A stretch of 39,238 bases of DNA from UBA2897 sp036733925. Lineage in GTDB: Bacteria; Bacillota; Negativicutes; Selenomonadales; Selenomonadaceae. The stretch's first letter is position 1; each line of letters opens with the position of its first letter. The DNA lies in the NCBI GenBank assembly GCA_036733925.1, contig DAIMZO010000021.1:1-39238 (forward strand). The letters run 5' to 3'. This document shows positions 32,765-39,238 of this stretch, piece by piece. The position numbers were made by a program, and so were the translations under genes. The notes beneath the pieces were generated by a model, which was given only the letters and a program-made list of their open reading frames with translations, had not been told where the DNA came from and made no database searches.

Positions 32765-32793
32765 TTGACAAATCGATGCTTACAAGATAAAAT
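32765..32793 (+). promoter_or_regulatory. Promoter of the gal operon
   Basis: Perfect -35 TTGACA (32765-32770), 17-nt spacer and -10 TAAAAT (32788-32793). Leader of about 115 nt. Confidence 0.88.
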
Positions 32794-32851
32794 AAGGGTA
32801 AAAGAGAAGGAAATACGATGCGGCCAGATGGCTGCATCTTTTTCCGGAAAC

Positions 32852-32867
32852 ATAGAAAACGATTACT
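32852..32867. promoter_or_regulatory. LacI-type operator O2 in the galK leader
   Basis: ATAGAAAACGATTACT matches O1 in 13 of the first 16 positions; the CG centres of O1 and O2 are 111 nt apart and flank the promoter, as in looping repression. A weaker third site, AAAACGACTCGTTT, follows at 32883-32896. Confidence 0.68.
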
Positions 32868-32915
32868 TTTTACAGCTGCAAGAAAACGACTCGTTTGAGG
32901 AAGGGGAAAAAACAA

Positions 32916-34085
32916 ATGGAGATCTTGGACGAAATGCAGAAAGTATTCGAGGAAAAATTCGGCGCGGAGAAGACGCGCGCGTATTTCTCCCCGGGCCGTG
33001 TCAATCTGATCGGCGAGCATACGGACTACAACGGCGGGCACGTGTTCCCATGCGCGATCTCGCTCGGCACCTACGCGGTCGTCGCGGACCGCACGGATGC
33101 CGTTTCGCATGTGTATTCGATGAACCTAGCGGACAAGGGCGTCATCGAGTTCCCGATGACGGGCCTGAAATACGATAAGGCGAAGGACTGGGCGAACTAC
33201 TTCATGGGCGTCGTCGATGTGTTCGAGAAGGCGGGCCACAAGGCAGGCCACGGCTTCGACATCGTCATCAACGCGACCCTGCCGGGCGGCGCGGGCCTCT
33301 CGTCCTCAGCGTCCATCGAGGTGCTCATGGCGCTCGTTCTGAACGAGGCGTTTGATTTTGGCCTGAGCATGATTGATATGGTCAAGCTCGCGCAGAAGGC
33401 AGAGAACGCGTTCGTCGGTGTCAACTGCGGCATCATGGATCAGTTCGCGGTCGGCATGGGCAAGAAGGATCACGCGATCCTGCTCGACTGCAACACGCTC
33501 GACTATCGCTACAGCAAGATTGCGCTGAAGGATGCGAGCATCGTCATCACGAACACGAACAAGCCGCACAGTCTCGGCTCGTCCGCGTACAACGTGCGCC
33601 GCGCGCAGTGCGAGCACGCGCTGAATCAGCTCCGCGAGGTGAAGCCGGAGCTGCATGCCCTTGGTGAACTCTCGAACGAGGAGTATAATAAGATGGCGGG
33701 CCATATCACGGAGCAGCTCGAGCGCCAGCGCGCGCGCCATGCGGTATTCGAGAACAACCGCGCACTCGAGGCTGTCGCAGCCCTCGAGCAGGACGATGTG
33801 GAGAAGTTCGGCAAGCTCATGAACGAGTCGCATTTCTCCCTGCGCGATGACTACGATGTCACGGGCGTCGAGCTCGACACGCTCGCGGAGATCGCCTGGT
33901 CGGTACCGGGCGTCATCGGCTCGCGCATGACGGGCGCCGGCTTCGGCGGCTGCACGGTCAGCATCGTGAAGAACGATGCAATCGAGAACTTCAAGAAGGA
34001 AGTCGCGAAGAAGTACACGGCGAAGATCGGCTATGCGCCGAGCTTCTATGTGGCGAACATCGCCGACGGGACGCATCGGATCTGA
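32916..34085 (+). CDS. galK: Galactokinase
   Basis: A 389-residue GHMP kinase that phosphorylates galactose at C1 with ATP, the first Leloir step. The galactokinase signature GRVNLIGEHTDYNGGHVFPCA is at about residues 29-49, the GHMP ATP-binding motif PGGAGLSSSAS at about 120-130, the catalytic Asp in CGIMDQFA (about 176), and the C-terminal GAGFGGC motif at about 338-344. Length is typical. I chose ATG 32916 over TTG 32895; the ribosome site is GAGGAAGGGG. It is the first gene of galK-galE, repressed presumably by the LacI-type regulator through O1/O2. Confidence 0.97.
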   Translation: MEILDEMQKVFEEKFGAEKTRAYFSPGRVNLIGEHTDYNGGHVFPCAISLGTYAVVADRTDAVSHVYSMNLADKGVIEFPMTGLKYDKAKDWANYFMGVVDVFEKAGHKAGHGFDIVINATLPGGAGLSSSASIEVLMALVLNEAFDFGLSMIDMVKLAQKAENAFVGVNCGIMDQFAVGMGKKDHAILLDCNTLDYRYSKIALKDASIVITNTNKPHSLGSSAYNVRRAQCEHALNQLREVKPELHALGELSNEEYNKMAGHITEQLERQRARHAVFENNRALEAVAALEQDDVEKFGKLMNESHFSLRDDYDVTGVELDTLAEIAWSVPGVIGSRMTGAGFGGCTVSIVKNDAIENFKKEVAKKYTAKIGYAPSFYVANIADGTHRI

Positions 34086-34106
34086 CCATCAGGAAGCTAT
34101 CCATCT

Positions 34107-34127
34107 GCCCTCAGGGGAGGGCGTTTT
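34107..34127 (+). terminator. Weak terminator-like hairpin between galK and galE
   Basis: GCCCTC (34107-34112) pairs with GAGGGC (34117-34122), followed by GT4. It may tune read-through into galE. Confidence 0.55.
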
Positions 34128-34166
34128 GGGGATATATAGCGGAGACATAGGAAAGGAAGCAGAATC

Positions 34167-35159
34167 ATGTCCATCTTAGTTTGCGGCGGTGCCGGCTACA
34201 TCGGCTCCCATGCGGTTCATCAGCTCGTGGAGAAGGGTGAGGACGTCGTCATTGTCGATAACCTGCAGACGGGCCATCGCAAGGCCATCAACCCGAAGGC
34301 GAAGTTCTACGAGGGCGATATCCGCGACGCGGCGGTGCTCGACAAGATCTTCACGGAGAACAAGATCGAGGCGGTCATCCATTTCGCGGCGAATTCGCTC
34401 GTCGGCGAGAGCATGGAGAAGCCGCTGAAGTACTTCAATAACAATGTCTACGGCATGCAGGTTCTGCTCGAGGCGATGGTCCGCCATCACGTCGACAAGA
34501 TCGTGTTCTCGTCGACAGCGGCGGTCTATGGCGTGCCGAAGCGCGTGCCGATCCTCGAGGATGACGAGACGAACCCGATCAACACTTACGGCGAGACGAA
34601 GCGCACGATGGAGAAGATGATGAAGTGGGTCAGCCGCGCTGACGGCATCCGCTACGTGTCGCTGCGCTACTTCAACGCGGCCGGCGCGCTCGACGATGGC
34701 TCCATCGGTGAGGATCATCATCCGGAGACGCATCTGATCCCGCTGATCCTGCAGGTTCCGCTCGGCAAGCGCGACCACATCACGGTGTTCGGCGACGACT
34801 ATCCGACGCCGGACGGCACGTGCCTGCGCGACTACATCCATGTCATCGACCTCGCGGACGCGCATATCCTCGCGCTCGACTATTTGCGCAAGGGCGGCGA
34901 GAGCAACATCTTCAACCTCGGCAACGGCCAGGGCTTCTCGGTCAAAGAGATGATTGAGGCCGCGAAGAAGGCGACGGGCAAGGACATCAAGACGGAGATG
35001 GGCAAGCGCCGCGCGGGCGATCCGCCGCAGCTGATCGCATCGAGCGAGAAGGCGCGCAAGATCCTCGGCTGGAAGCCGCGCTACACGGACGTCGAGCAGG
35101 TCATCGGCACGGCATGGATTTGGGCGCAGAAGCACCCGAACGGCTACGAAGACCGTTGA
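34167..35159 (+). CDS. galE: UDP-glucose 4-epimerase
   Basis: A 330-residue short-chain dehydrogenase-type enzyme that interconverts UDP-galactose and UDP-glucose using bound NAD. The NAD-binding GGAGYIGSH is at residues 7-15, FAANSLVGES at about 76-85, and the catalytic Ser/Tyr/Lys are in SSTAAVYG and the Y-x3-K of NTYGETKRTME. The RYFNAAGA and GDPPQLIASS blocks are typical of GalE. Length is normal. Ribosome site AGGAAAGGAAG. It follows galK by 81 nt. Confidence 0.97.
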   Translation: MSILVCGGAGYIGSHAVHQLVEKGEDVVIVDNLQTGHRKAINPKAKFYEGDIRDAAVLDKIFTENKIEAVIHFAANSLVGESMEKPLKYFNNNVYGMQVLLEAMVRHHVDKIVFSSTAAVYGVPKRVPILEDDETNPINTYGETKRTMEKMMKWVSRADGIRYVSLRYFNAAGALDDGSIGEDHHPETHLIPLILQVPLGKRDHITVFGDDYPTPDGTCLRDYIHVIDLADAHILALDYLRKGGESNIFNLGNGQGFSVKEMIEAAKKATGKDIKTEMGKRRAGDPPQLIASSEKARKILGWKPRYTDVEQVIGTAWIWAQKHPNGYEDR

Positions 35160-35188
35160 TTCCGCGAGAGTAAATAAGAAAACGAAAA

Positions 35189-35215
35189 GAAAAAGGTTTT
35201 CAGTTTTCCTTTTTC
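35189..35215 (+). terminator. Hairpin after galE
   Basis: GAAAAAGG (35189-35196) pairs with CCTTTTTC (35208-35215). A/T-rich terminator-like stem overlapping the galT promoter. Confidence 0.5.
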
Positions 35216-35225
35216 GTGGTAAAAT
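35197..35225 (+). promoter_or_regulatory. Possible galT promoter
   Basis: Weak -35 TTTTCA (35197-35202), 17-nt spacer and -10 TAAAAT (35220-35225). Confidence 0.5.
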
Positions 35226-35229
35226 AAGG

Positions 35230-35272
35230 AAAAGGAGCGGAGTGAGTTGCAACAGGCTGCTCCGCTCCTTTT
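35230..35272 (+). terminator. Attenuator-like hairpin in the galT leader
   Basis: A perfect 13-bp stem (35230-35242 with 35260-35272) with a 17-nt loop ends in CTTTTC, downstream of the putative galT promoter and about 45 nt before the galT start. The T run is part of the stem, so termination would be partial. Confidence 0.55.
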
Positions 35273-35320
35273 CTATGAACGGGAAAGGGAAACTTCGTTG
35301 AAGATAGGAGAGGTATGACC

Positions 35321-36835
35321 ATGGATATCAATCATGCAATCAATCGTCTGCTTCATTATGCTAAACTGCACGGCATGATTACGCGCGAGGATCGCTACTA
35401 CGCGGCGAACAGCCTGCTCGACCTGCTGCACGCGGATTCTTTCGAGCCGGAGGAGGATATCGACGAGGAGCTGCCGACGGCGGCCCCCATCCTCAAGGAC
35501 ATGCTCGACTATGCCATCAGCAAGGGCGCCATCGAGGATACGCAGGAGCAGCGCGATATCTTTGACACGCGCCTCATGGACTGCGTCATGCCGCGGCCGT
35601 CCGAGGTCATCCGCCGCTGGAACAACGACTACGCGCGCAGCCCGCGCGCCGCGACGGACGAATTCTACAAGCTGTCCATCGCGTCGAACTACATCCGCAA
35701 GGATCGCATCGACAAGAACATCATCTGGAAGACGGCGACGCCGTACGGTGATCTCGATATCACGATCAACCTGTCGAAGCCGGAGAAGGATCCGAAGGAT
35801 ATCGCGGCCGCGAAGAAGCACGCCTCGACGAGCTATCCGAAATGCCTGCTCTGCCGCGAGAACGAGGGCTATGCGGGCCGCATCGGCTATCCGGCGCGCA
35901 AGAACCACCGCCTGATCCCAATCCGCCTGGCCGGCCACCGCTGGTTCATGCAGTACTCTCCGTATACGTATTACAATGAGCACTGCATCGTGCTGAACCG
36001 CCGCCATATCCCGATGAAGATCTCGCGCCGCAGCTTCGAGAACCTGCTCGACTTCGTGACGATTCTGCCGCATTACTTCCTCGGGTCGAACGCGGATCTG
36101 CCAATCGTCGGCGGCTCTATCCTGACGCACGATCACTATCAGGGCGGCCGCTACACGTTCGCAATGGCGAAGGCACCAATCGAGAAGAGCTACCAGATCA
36201 AGGGCTTCGAGAACATCCATATCGGCCGCGTGAAATGGCCGATGTCGGCACTGCGCCTGCGCGCGGACTACGACGATCGCGACGACCTCATCGACCTCGC
36301 GACGATGATCCTGAAGAAATGGCGCAAATACTCCGATCCGTCGGTCGATATCCTCGCGGAGACGGATGGGGAGCTGCATAACACGATCACGCCGATCGCG
36401 CGCCGCAACGGCGAAGGCTACGAGCTCGACATCGTGCTCCGCAACAACCGCACGACGCCGGAATATCCGCTCGGCATCTTCCATCCGCATGCGGATGTCC
36501 ATCATATCAAGAAGGAGAACATCGGCTTGATTGAGGTCATGGGCCTCGCGGTGCTGCCGGCACGCCTCAAGGCGGAGATGGCACATCTCGGCGACGAGCT
36601 CGTCAAGGGCACGCCGGATATCTCCGGCATGGAGGATATCGCGAAGCACGCGGACTGGTACCAGATGCTTTCGAAGAAGTATCCGGGCGTGACGAGCGAC
36701 AGCGTCGAGCGCGTCCTCAAGGAGGAGATCGGGCAGGTATTCCTGCGCGTACTGACGGACGCCGGCGTCTACAAGCGCGACGAGCAGGGCATGGCAGCCT
36801 TCGACCGCTTCGTCGAGAGCTTGCAGGAGGATTGA
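35321..36835 (+). CDS. galT: UTP-hexose-1-phosphate uridylyltransferase, class II GalT
   Basis: A 504-residue enzyme that exchanges UMP between UDP-glucose and galactose-1-phosphate, completing the Leloir pathway. The N-terminal INRLLHYAKLHGMI and the Firmicutes-type length of about 500 mark class II GalT, unlike the 350-residue class I form. The active region includes GGSILTHDHYQGG (about residues 266-278), where the catalytic His sits in an H-D-H-Y-Q-G pattern, and the HRLIPIRLAGHRWFMQYSPY block. ATG 35315 is an alternative start only two codons upstream; AGGAG at 35306-35310 fits 35321 better. The regulator gene follows after 19 nt, so the two are co-transcribed. Confidence 0.95.
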   Translation: MDINHAINRLLHYAKLHGMITREDRYYAANSLLDLLHADSFEPEEDIDEELPTAAPILKDMLDYAISKGAIEDTQEQRDIFDTRLMDCVMPRPSEVIRRWNNDYARSPRAATDEFYKLSIASNYIRKDRIDKNIIWKTATPYGDLDITINLSKPEKDPKDIAAAKKHASTSYPKCLLCRENEGYAGRIGYPARKNHRLIPIRLAGHRWFMQYSPYTYYNEHCIVLNRRHIPMKISRRSFENLLDFVTILPHYFLGSNADLPIVGGSILTHDHYQGGRYTFAMAKAPIEKSYQIKGFENIHIGRVKWPMSALRLRADYDDRDDLIDLATMILKKWRKYSDPSVDILAETDGELHNTITPIARRNGEGYELDIVLRNNRTTPEYPLGIFHPHADVHHIKKENIGLIEVMGLAVLPARLKAEMAHLGDELVKGTPDISGMEDIAKHADWYQMLSKKYPGVTSDSVERVLKEEIGQVFLRVLTDAGVYKRDEQGMAAFDRFVESLQED

Positions 36836-36854
36836 ACAACTGGCAGGGAGCAGC

Positions 36855-37874
36855 ATGAAGAATACGACGATCATCGATGTAGCAAAAGCGGCGGGGGTCT
36901 CCGTAGCGACGGTTTCCCGCGTCGTCAACGGCAACTATCCCGTACGGAATAGCACGCGGGAGCGGGTGCGGAAAGCGATTGACGAACTGCATTACGTGCC
37001 GAACGTGCAGGCCCGGGAACTCAATACGCGCCGTTCGTCCATCATCGGCGTCGTATTGCCGAGCCTCTACAATATGTTCTTTGCGGAGGTCATCGACGGC
37101 ATCGAGGAATTCGTCCGGAAAGACGGCTTCTCGCTGATCCTGAACTGCGCGAAGAACGACCCGAAGCAGGAGATGAACTGCATCAAGGCGCTCGTCGCCC
37201 GCAACGTGTCGGGGCTCATCGTCATCAGCCCGAACACCGCGCATATCGAGGAGGGCTTCTACGCGCGCCTCGCGATGCGCATGCCGATCGTCTTCGTCAA
37301 CGGCTACCACCGGATCCGCGGCGTCTCCTATGTCATGAACGACGAGCGGGCCGGCATGCGGCACGCGCTCGCGTATCTGCTCCGGCTCGGCCACAAGCGC
37401 ATTCTCTTCGTGCGCGGCGAGAATTCCGATTCGTACGCGATCAAGGAGCAGAGCTATCGCGAGTTCCTCGAGCCGCGCGGTCTGTTTCAGGAGAACTTCA
37501 TCGTCGATATCGGCGAGGGCAATAGCCTCGATACCGTCGACGATACGCAGAAGGCCCTGCTGACCGCTATCCCGTCCATCGGGCCGACGGCGGTTTGCTG
37601 CTGCAACGACCTCATGGCGGTCGGCGCGCTCAACGCGTGCAAGCAGCTCGGCCTGCGCGTGCCGCAGGATATCTCCATCATGGGATACGATAATATCTCG
37701 CTTTCGCGGCTCATCTCGCCGAAGCTGACGACCATGGATCAGAATATGTTCCAGCTCGGGGAGAGTGCGGCATCGGTGCTCGTACACTGTATCCGCACGG
37801 GAGAGAACCGTCACGTCACGCTCGACAACGTGCTCGTGACGCGCGAATCCACTGCTCCCGTGTCTGCTGAATAA
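36855..37874 (+). CDS. LacI-family transcriptional regulator (probable galactose repressor)
   Basis: A 339-residue repressor. The N-terminal HTH (IIDVAKAAGVSVATVSRVVNG, about residues 6-26) and hinge helix (YVPNVQARELNTRRS) are followed by a periplasmic-binding-protein-like sensor domain (about 60-335) with VVLPSLYNMFF and the SIMGYDN block. The dimer and ligand residues cannot be assigned to a particular sugar from sequence alone; the location directly after galT and the LacI-type operators at galK make it the likely GalR. Ribosome site AGGGAGC. It ends the galT unit and is followed by a strong terminator. Confidence 0.92.
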   Translation: MKNTTIIDVAKAAGVSVATVSRVVNGNYPVRNSTRERVRKAIDELHYVPNVQARELNTRRSSIIGVVLPSLYNMFFAEVIDGIEEFVRKDGFSLILNCAKNDPKQEMNCIKALVARNVSGLIVISPNTAHIEEGFYARLAMRMPIVFVNGYHRIRGVSYVMNDERAGMRHALAYLLRLGHKRILFVRGENSDSYAIKEQSYREFLEPRGLFQENFIVDIGEGNSLDTVDDTQKALLTAIPSIGPTAVCCCNDLMAVGALNACKQLGLRVPQDISIMGYDNISLSRLISPKLTTMDQNMFQLGESAASVLVHCIRTGENRHVTLDNVLVTRESTAPVSAE

Positions 37875-37887
37875 TATGGGCCTGTAT

Positions 37888-37929
37888 AGGTGCCCGCCGG
37901 AAGACATTCCGGCGGGCACCTGTTTTTTT
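37888..37929 (+). terminator. Terminator of galT and the LacI-family gene
   Basis: A 14-bp stem (37888-37901 with 37908-37921), GC-rich, followed by GT7. Confidence 0.95.
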
Positions 37930-38025
37930 ACCGGATGTTTACGAAAAAAAGGAGGAATATCGGCCTAACATGGGAAAATATAGAGCAGATTGGATAAAAG
38001 AATAGGGAATAGGAGGTGAAGCGCT

Positions 38026-38328
38026 TTGGCGGATCAGGAATCGATGGCCGTGACCGAGGAGGTTCGCAACCTCGCCGCGCGTTCGGCCAAGGCCGCGAAG
38101 GAAACGACGGATATGATCGAAATTCTGGGAAAAGAGCAAAAAAAGAGGCCGTACGGAGGGGGCCGCACAGCCAATCGTTTACCTTTTATCCAAGATTCGG
38201 ATATGAGGTTTAGGGGAATCGCGGAGCTGGATGGGAAATCCAGTTCCAACTCCGAAAGGGTTCGATTCGGAATTTATAGAAAGAATCAAATAGGAACTTG
38301 TAAGCTTTTGCTTACAGTTATAGTGTAA
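38026..38328 (+). pseudogene. Methyl-accepting chemotaxis protein fragment
   Basis: The frame from TTG 38026 begins with about 30 residues that match the highly conserved MCP cytoplasmic hairpin tip (EEVRNLAARSAKAAKETTDMIE, compare AEEVRNLAERSAKAAKEI in receptors), then runs into unrelated sequence (QKKRPYGGGRTANR) to 38328. Only this tip segment (about 38045-38112) is recognisable; sensor, HAMP and methylation helices are absent. A strong ribosome site (AGGAGGTG, about 38010) precedes the TTG, so a short peptide might be translated. Most likely a remnant left by recombination in an MCP gene. Confidence 0.7.
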
Positions 38329-38367
38329 CGGAAAAAGCCCCGCGGTACAAGCCCTTACGGGGCTTTT
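38223..38367 (+). other. Hairpin-rich stretch with terminator (candidate small RNA)
   Basis: Three consecutive hairpins: GGAGCTGGAT with ATCCAGTTCC (38223-38232/38238-38247), TCCGAA with TTCGGA (38251-38256/38266-38271) and TGTAAGC with GCTTACA (38299-38305/38310-38316). An intrinsic terminator, AAAAGCCCC with GGGGCTTTT (38333-38341/38359-38367), ends the array. No promoter is clear. It could be a small RNA, or the terminator may simply end the MCP remnant transcript; on the minus strand it lies downstream of the PilZ gene and can end that transcript too. Confidence 0.4.
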
Positions 38368-38436
38368 GGTAAAGGTTTACGTCCTTGAGATGAAGTACAT
38401 TTCTTGAAACTTCATCCGGCGCGTTTGTTATCAGAA

Positions 38437-39144
38437 TCAAGCATTTGCCTGTTTCTGGTGCGCCATATTCGGAACGCGCAGGCCGCGCTGGAGGTAGGTG
38501 CGCTGCAGGTCGCAGACGCATTGCACGAGAGCGTTCTGCTGATGATGGCGCAGGACGAGGGAGGCACCGATATGCCAGCACGGGCGCGCACCCGGCGTCT
38601 CGATTGCCGAGCAGTGGATGACGACGGCGTCGGCGTCGAGCGTGCCGATGCCGGGGAGATCCGGGATGCGCACGCGGATGACCGACGGTACGGGAGCCGC
38701 GTGATTCGAGACGAAGCAGAGGCCCCCGCCGCTGAGGTCGACGAGCATGGTGTCGTGGAAGTTATGATGGCTGCCGTGCGCGCCGGCGAGCTTCACCTGC
38801 ATCGGCAGGGCGAGCGGTACGCGCACATAGGCGCGCTGCTGGACGCGCGCGACGGTCCCCGGCATCTCGAGATACCAGATGGTATCCGGGAGCTTGGAGC
38901 TGGAGCGGAATCCGGTCTGGAACCGGTAGGCGCAGCCGTCGCCGGCAATCGTGCAGGAGACCGGCGTCCCGGCATCTGGCGACAGGGCGTAGTCCATCGG
39001 GTTCGCCTCGAGGCGCAGGGCGAGCACATGGTTCTGCATTTCCTCGAGTGTCCCGTCGTAGTCCCAGCGGCTGTCCTCAGCGGAGACATGCACGGCCTGC
39101 CCGCAGTGCAGCACCTCATCGGCCGGTTTTTCGTCTTGCATCAT
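38437..39144 (-). CDS. PilZ-domain (YcgR-like) c-di-GMP receptor
   Basis: A 235-residue soluble protein. The N-terminal part (about residues 15-105) resembles the YcgR-type flagellar-brake N domain, and the C-terminal part (about 106-215) is a PilZ domain with both c-di-GMP motifs: RAYVR (RxxxR, about residues 105-109) and DLSGGG (DxSxxG, about 141-146). It should bind c-di-GMP and alter motility or envelope functions. I chose ATG 39144 (MMQDEKP), which follows GGGGAAGGG on the minus strand; an upstream in-frame ATG at 39180 lacks a ribosome site. Together with the EAL and HD-GYP genes it is the receptor end of c-di-GMP signalling in this window. Confidence 0.9.
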   Translation of the reverse strand: MMQDEKPADEVLHCGQAVHVSAEDSRWDYDGTLEEMQNHVLALRLEANPMDYALSPDAGTPVSCTIAGDGCAYRFQTGFRSSSKLPDTIWYLEMPGTVARVQQRAYVRVPLALPMQVKLAGAHGSHHNFHDTMLVDLSGGGLCFVSNHAAPVPSVIRVRIPDLPGIGTLDADAVVIHCSAIETPGARPCWHIGASLVLRHHQQNALVQCVCDLQRTYLQRGLRVPNMAHQKQANA

Positions 39145-39180
39145 AAGAATCCCTTCCCCAATCCATCGTTGTCTCATCAC

Positions 39181-39234
39181 GGCTTATCAGAAAGCGGCGT
39201 AAAACCCCTGCCTTCAGGTATGGGGATATAAGCC
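39181..39234. repeat. Nested hairpin at window end, possibly an IS200/IS605-type end
   Basis: GGCTTAT (39181-39187) and ATAAGCC (39228-39234) enclose an imperfect hairpin, CCCCTGCC-TTCA-GGTATGGGG. Imperfect CCCC/GGGG hairpins like this mark ends of IS200/IS605 (tnpB) elements. No transposase gene is seen in the window, so this is tentative. Confidence 0.35.
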
Positions 39235-39238
39235 GCGC

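Noticed and set aside
35189..35225. Copy of the shared promoter before galT (GAAAAAGGTTTTCA)
   Set aside because: Only 11 of 14 bases match, there is no GRAAAC box and the -10 lies 17 nt, not 32 nt, downstream.
38404..39231. 275-codon plus-strand open frame opposite the PilZ gene
   Set aside because: The minus strand shows the PilZ RxxxR and DxSxxG motifs; the plus frame has no recognisable content.
1..39238. CRISPR array, prophage or replication origin
   Set aside because: No regularly spaced direct repeats, phage structural genes or DnaA-box clusters were seen.

Overview
The window looks like a chromosomal segment of a GC-rich member of the Negativicutes (Selenomonadaceae, Mitsuokella/Selenomonas-like). 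The best evidence is an outer-membrane porin with an N-terminal SLH domain (OmpM type, 22810-24336), the arrangement by which these diderm Firmicutes tether their outer membrane. The Firmicutes-like SUF operon (sufCBDSU), a class II GalT and purB-purA fit the same placement. The genus is inference; no 16S sequence is present.

Left part (1-12300): the 3' end of tRNA-Phe, a GDT1-type Mn/Ca exporter, a DedA membrane protein, purB-purA behind a strong promoter and a terminator-like leader hairpin, a large two-SBP/degenerate-GGDEF/EAL c-di-GMP protein, and sufC-sufB-sufD-sufS-sufU behind a promoter that carries an IscR/Rrf2-like palindrome. Middle part (12300-24400): a minus-strand pair of uncharacterised envelope-type proteins (PRC-barrel and TPR, both with long Pro/Ala/Glu/Lys linkers), then a sigma-54 activator with an HPr-like sensor domain, ptsH and ptsI, aspartase, a DUF559 remnant abutting a dispersed hairpin repeat, a LacE-type PTS EIICB and the SLH porin. 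Right part (24400-39238): an Rpn/PD-(D/E)XK transposase remnant, a UbiX flavin prenyltransferase, a membrane HD-GYP protein, two secreted GH53 endo-beta-1,4-galactanases (each GH53-Ig-CBM61) with an in-frame-deleted third copy between them, a secreted stand-alone CBM61 protein, the Leloir genes galK, galE and galT, a LacI-family regulator, a chemotaxis-receptor fragment, a hairpin-rich intergenic stretch and a PilZ protein.

The genes suggest two linked systems. First, galactan use: secreted galactanases and a free galactan-binding module release galacto-oligosaccharides, the porin and PTS permease are plausible entry routes, and GalK/GalE/GalT process galactose under a LacI-type repressor. 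Four of these genes (lacE-like EIICB, porin, galactanase 1, free CBM61) share a nearly identical promoter architecture: the palindrome TGAAAAGATTTTCA, 6 nt, GRAAAC, exactly 20 nt, then TATAAT, with no good -35 box. This looks like the signature of an unidentified activator.

Second, PTS control: the HPr-PAS-AAA+ activator lies directly upstream of ptsH, its 3' end and the gap after it carry two TTGGTA-N5-TACCAA-type palindromes, and ptsH has a textbook -24/-12 promoter. This suggests a phosphorylation-sensing loop in which an HPr-like domain controls HPr synthesis through sigma-54. Three c-di-GMP proteins (EAL, HD-GYP, PilZ) are scattered through the window without an intact diguanylate cyclase.
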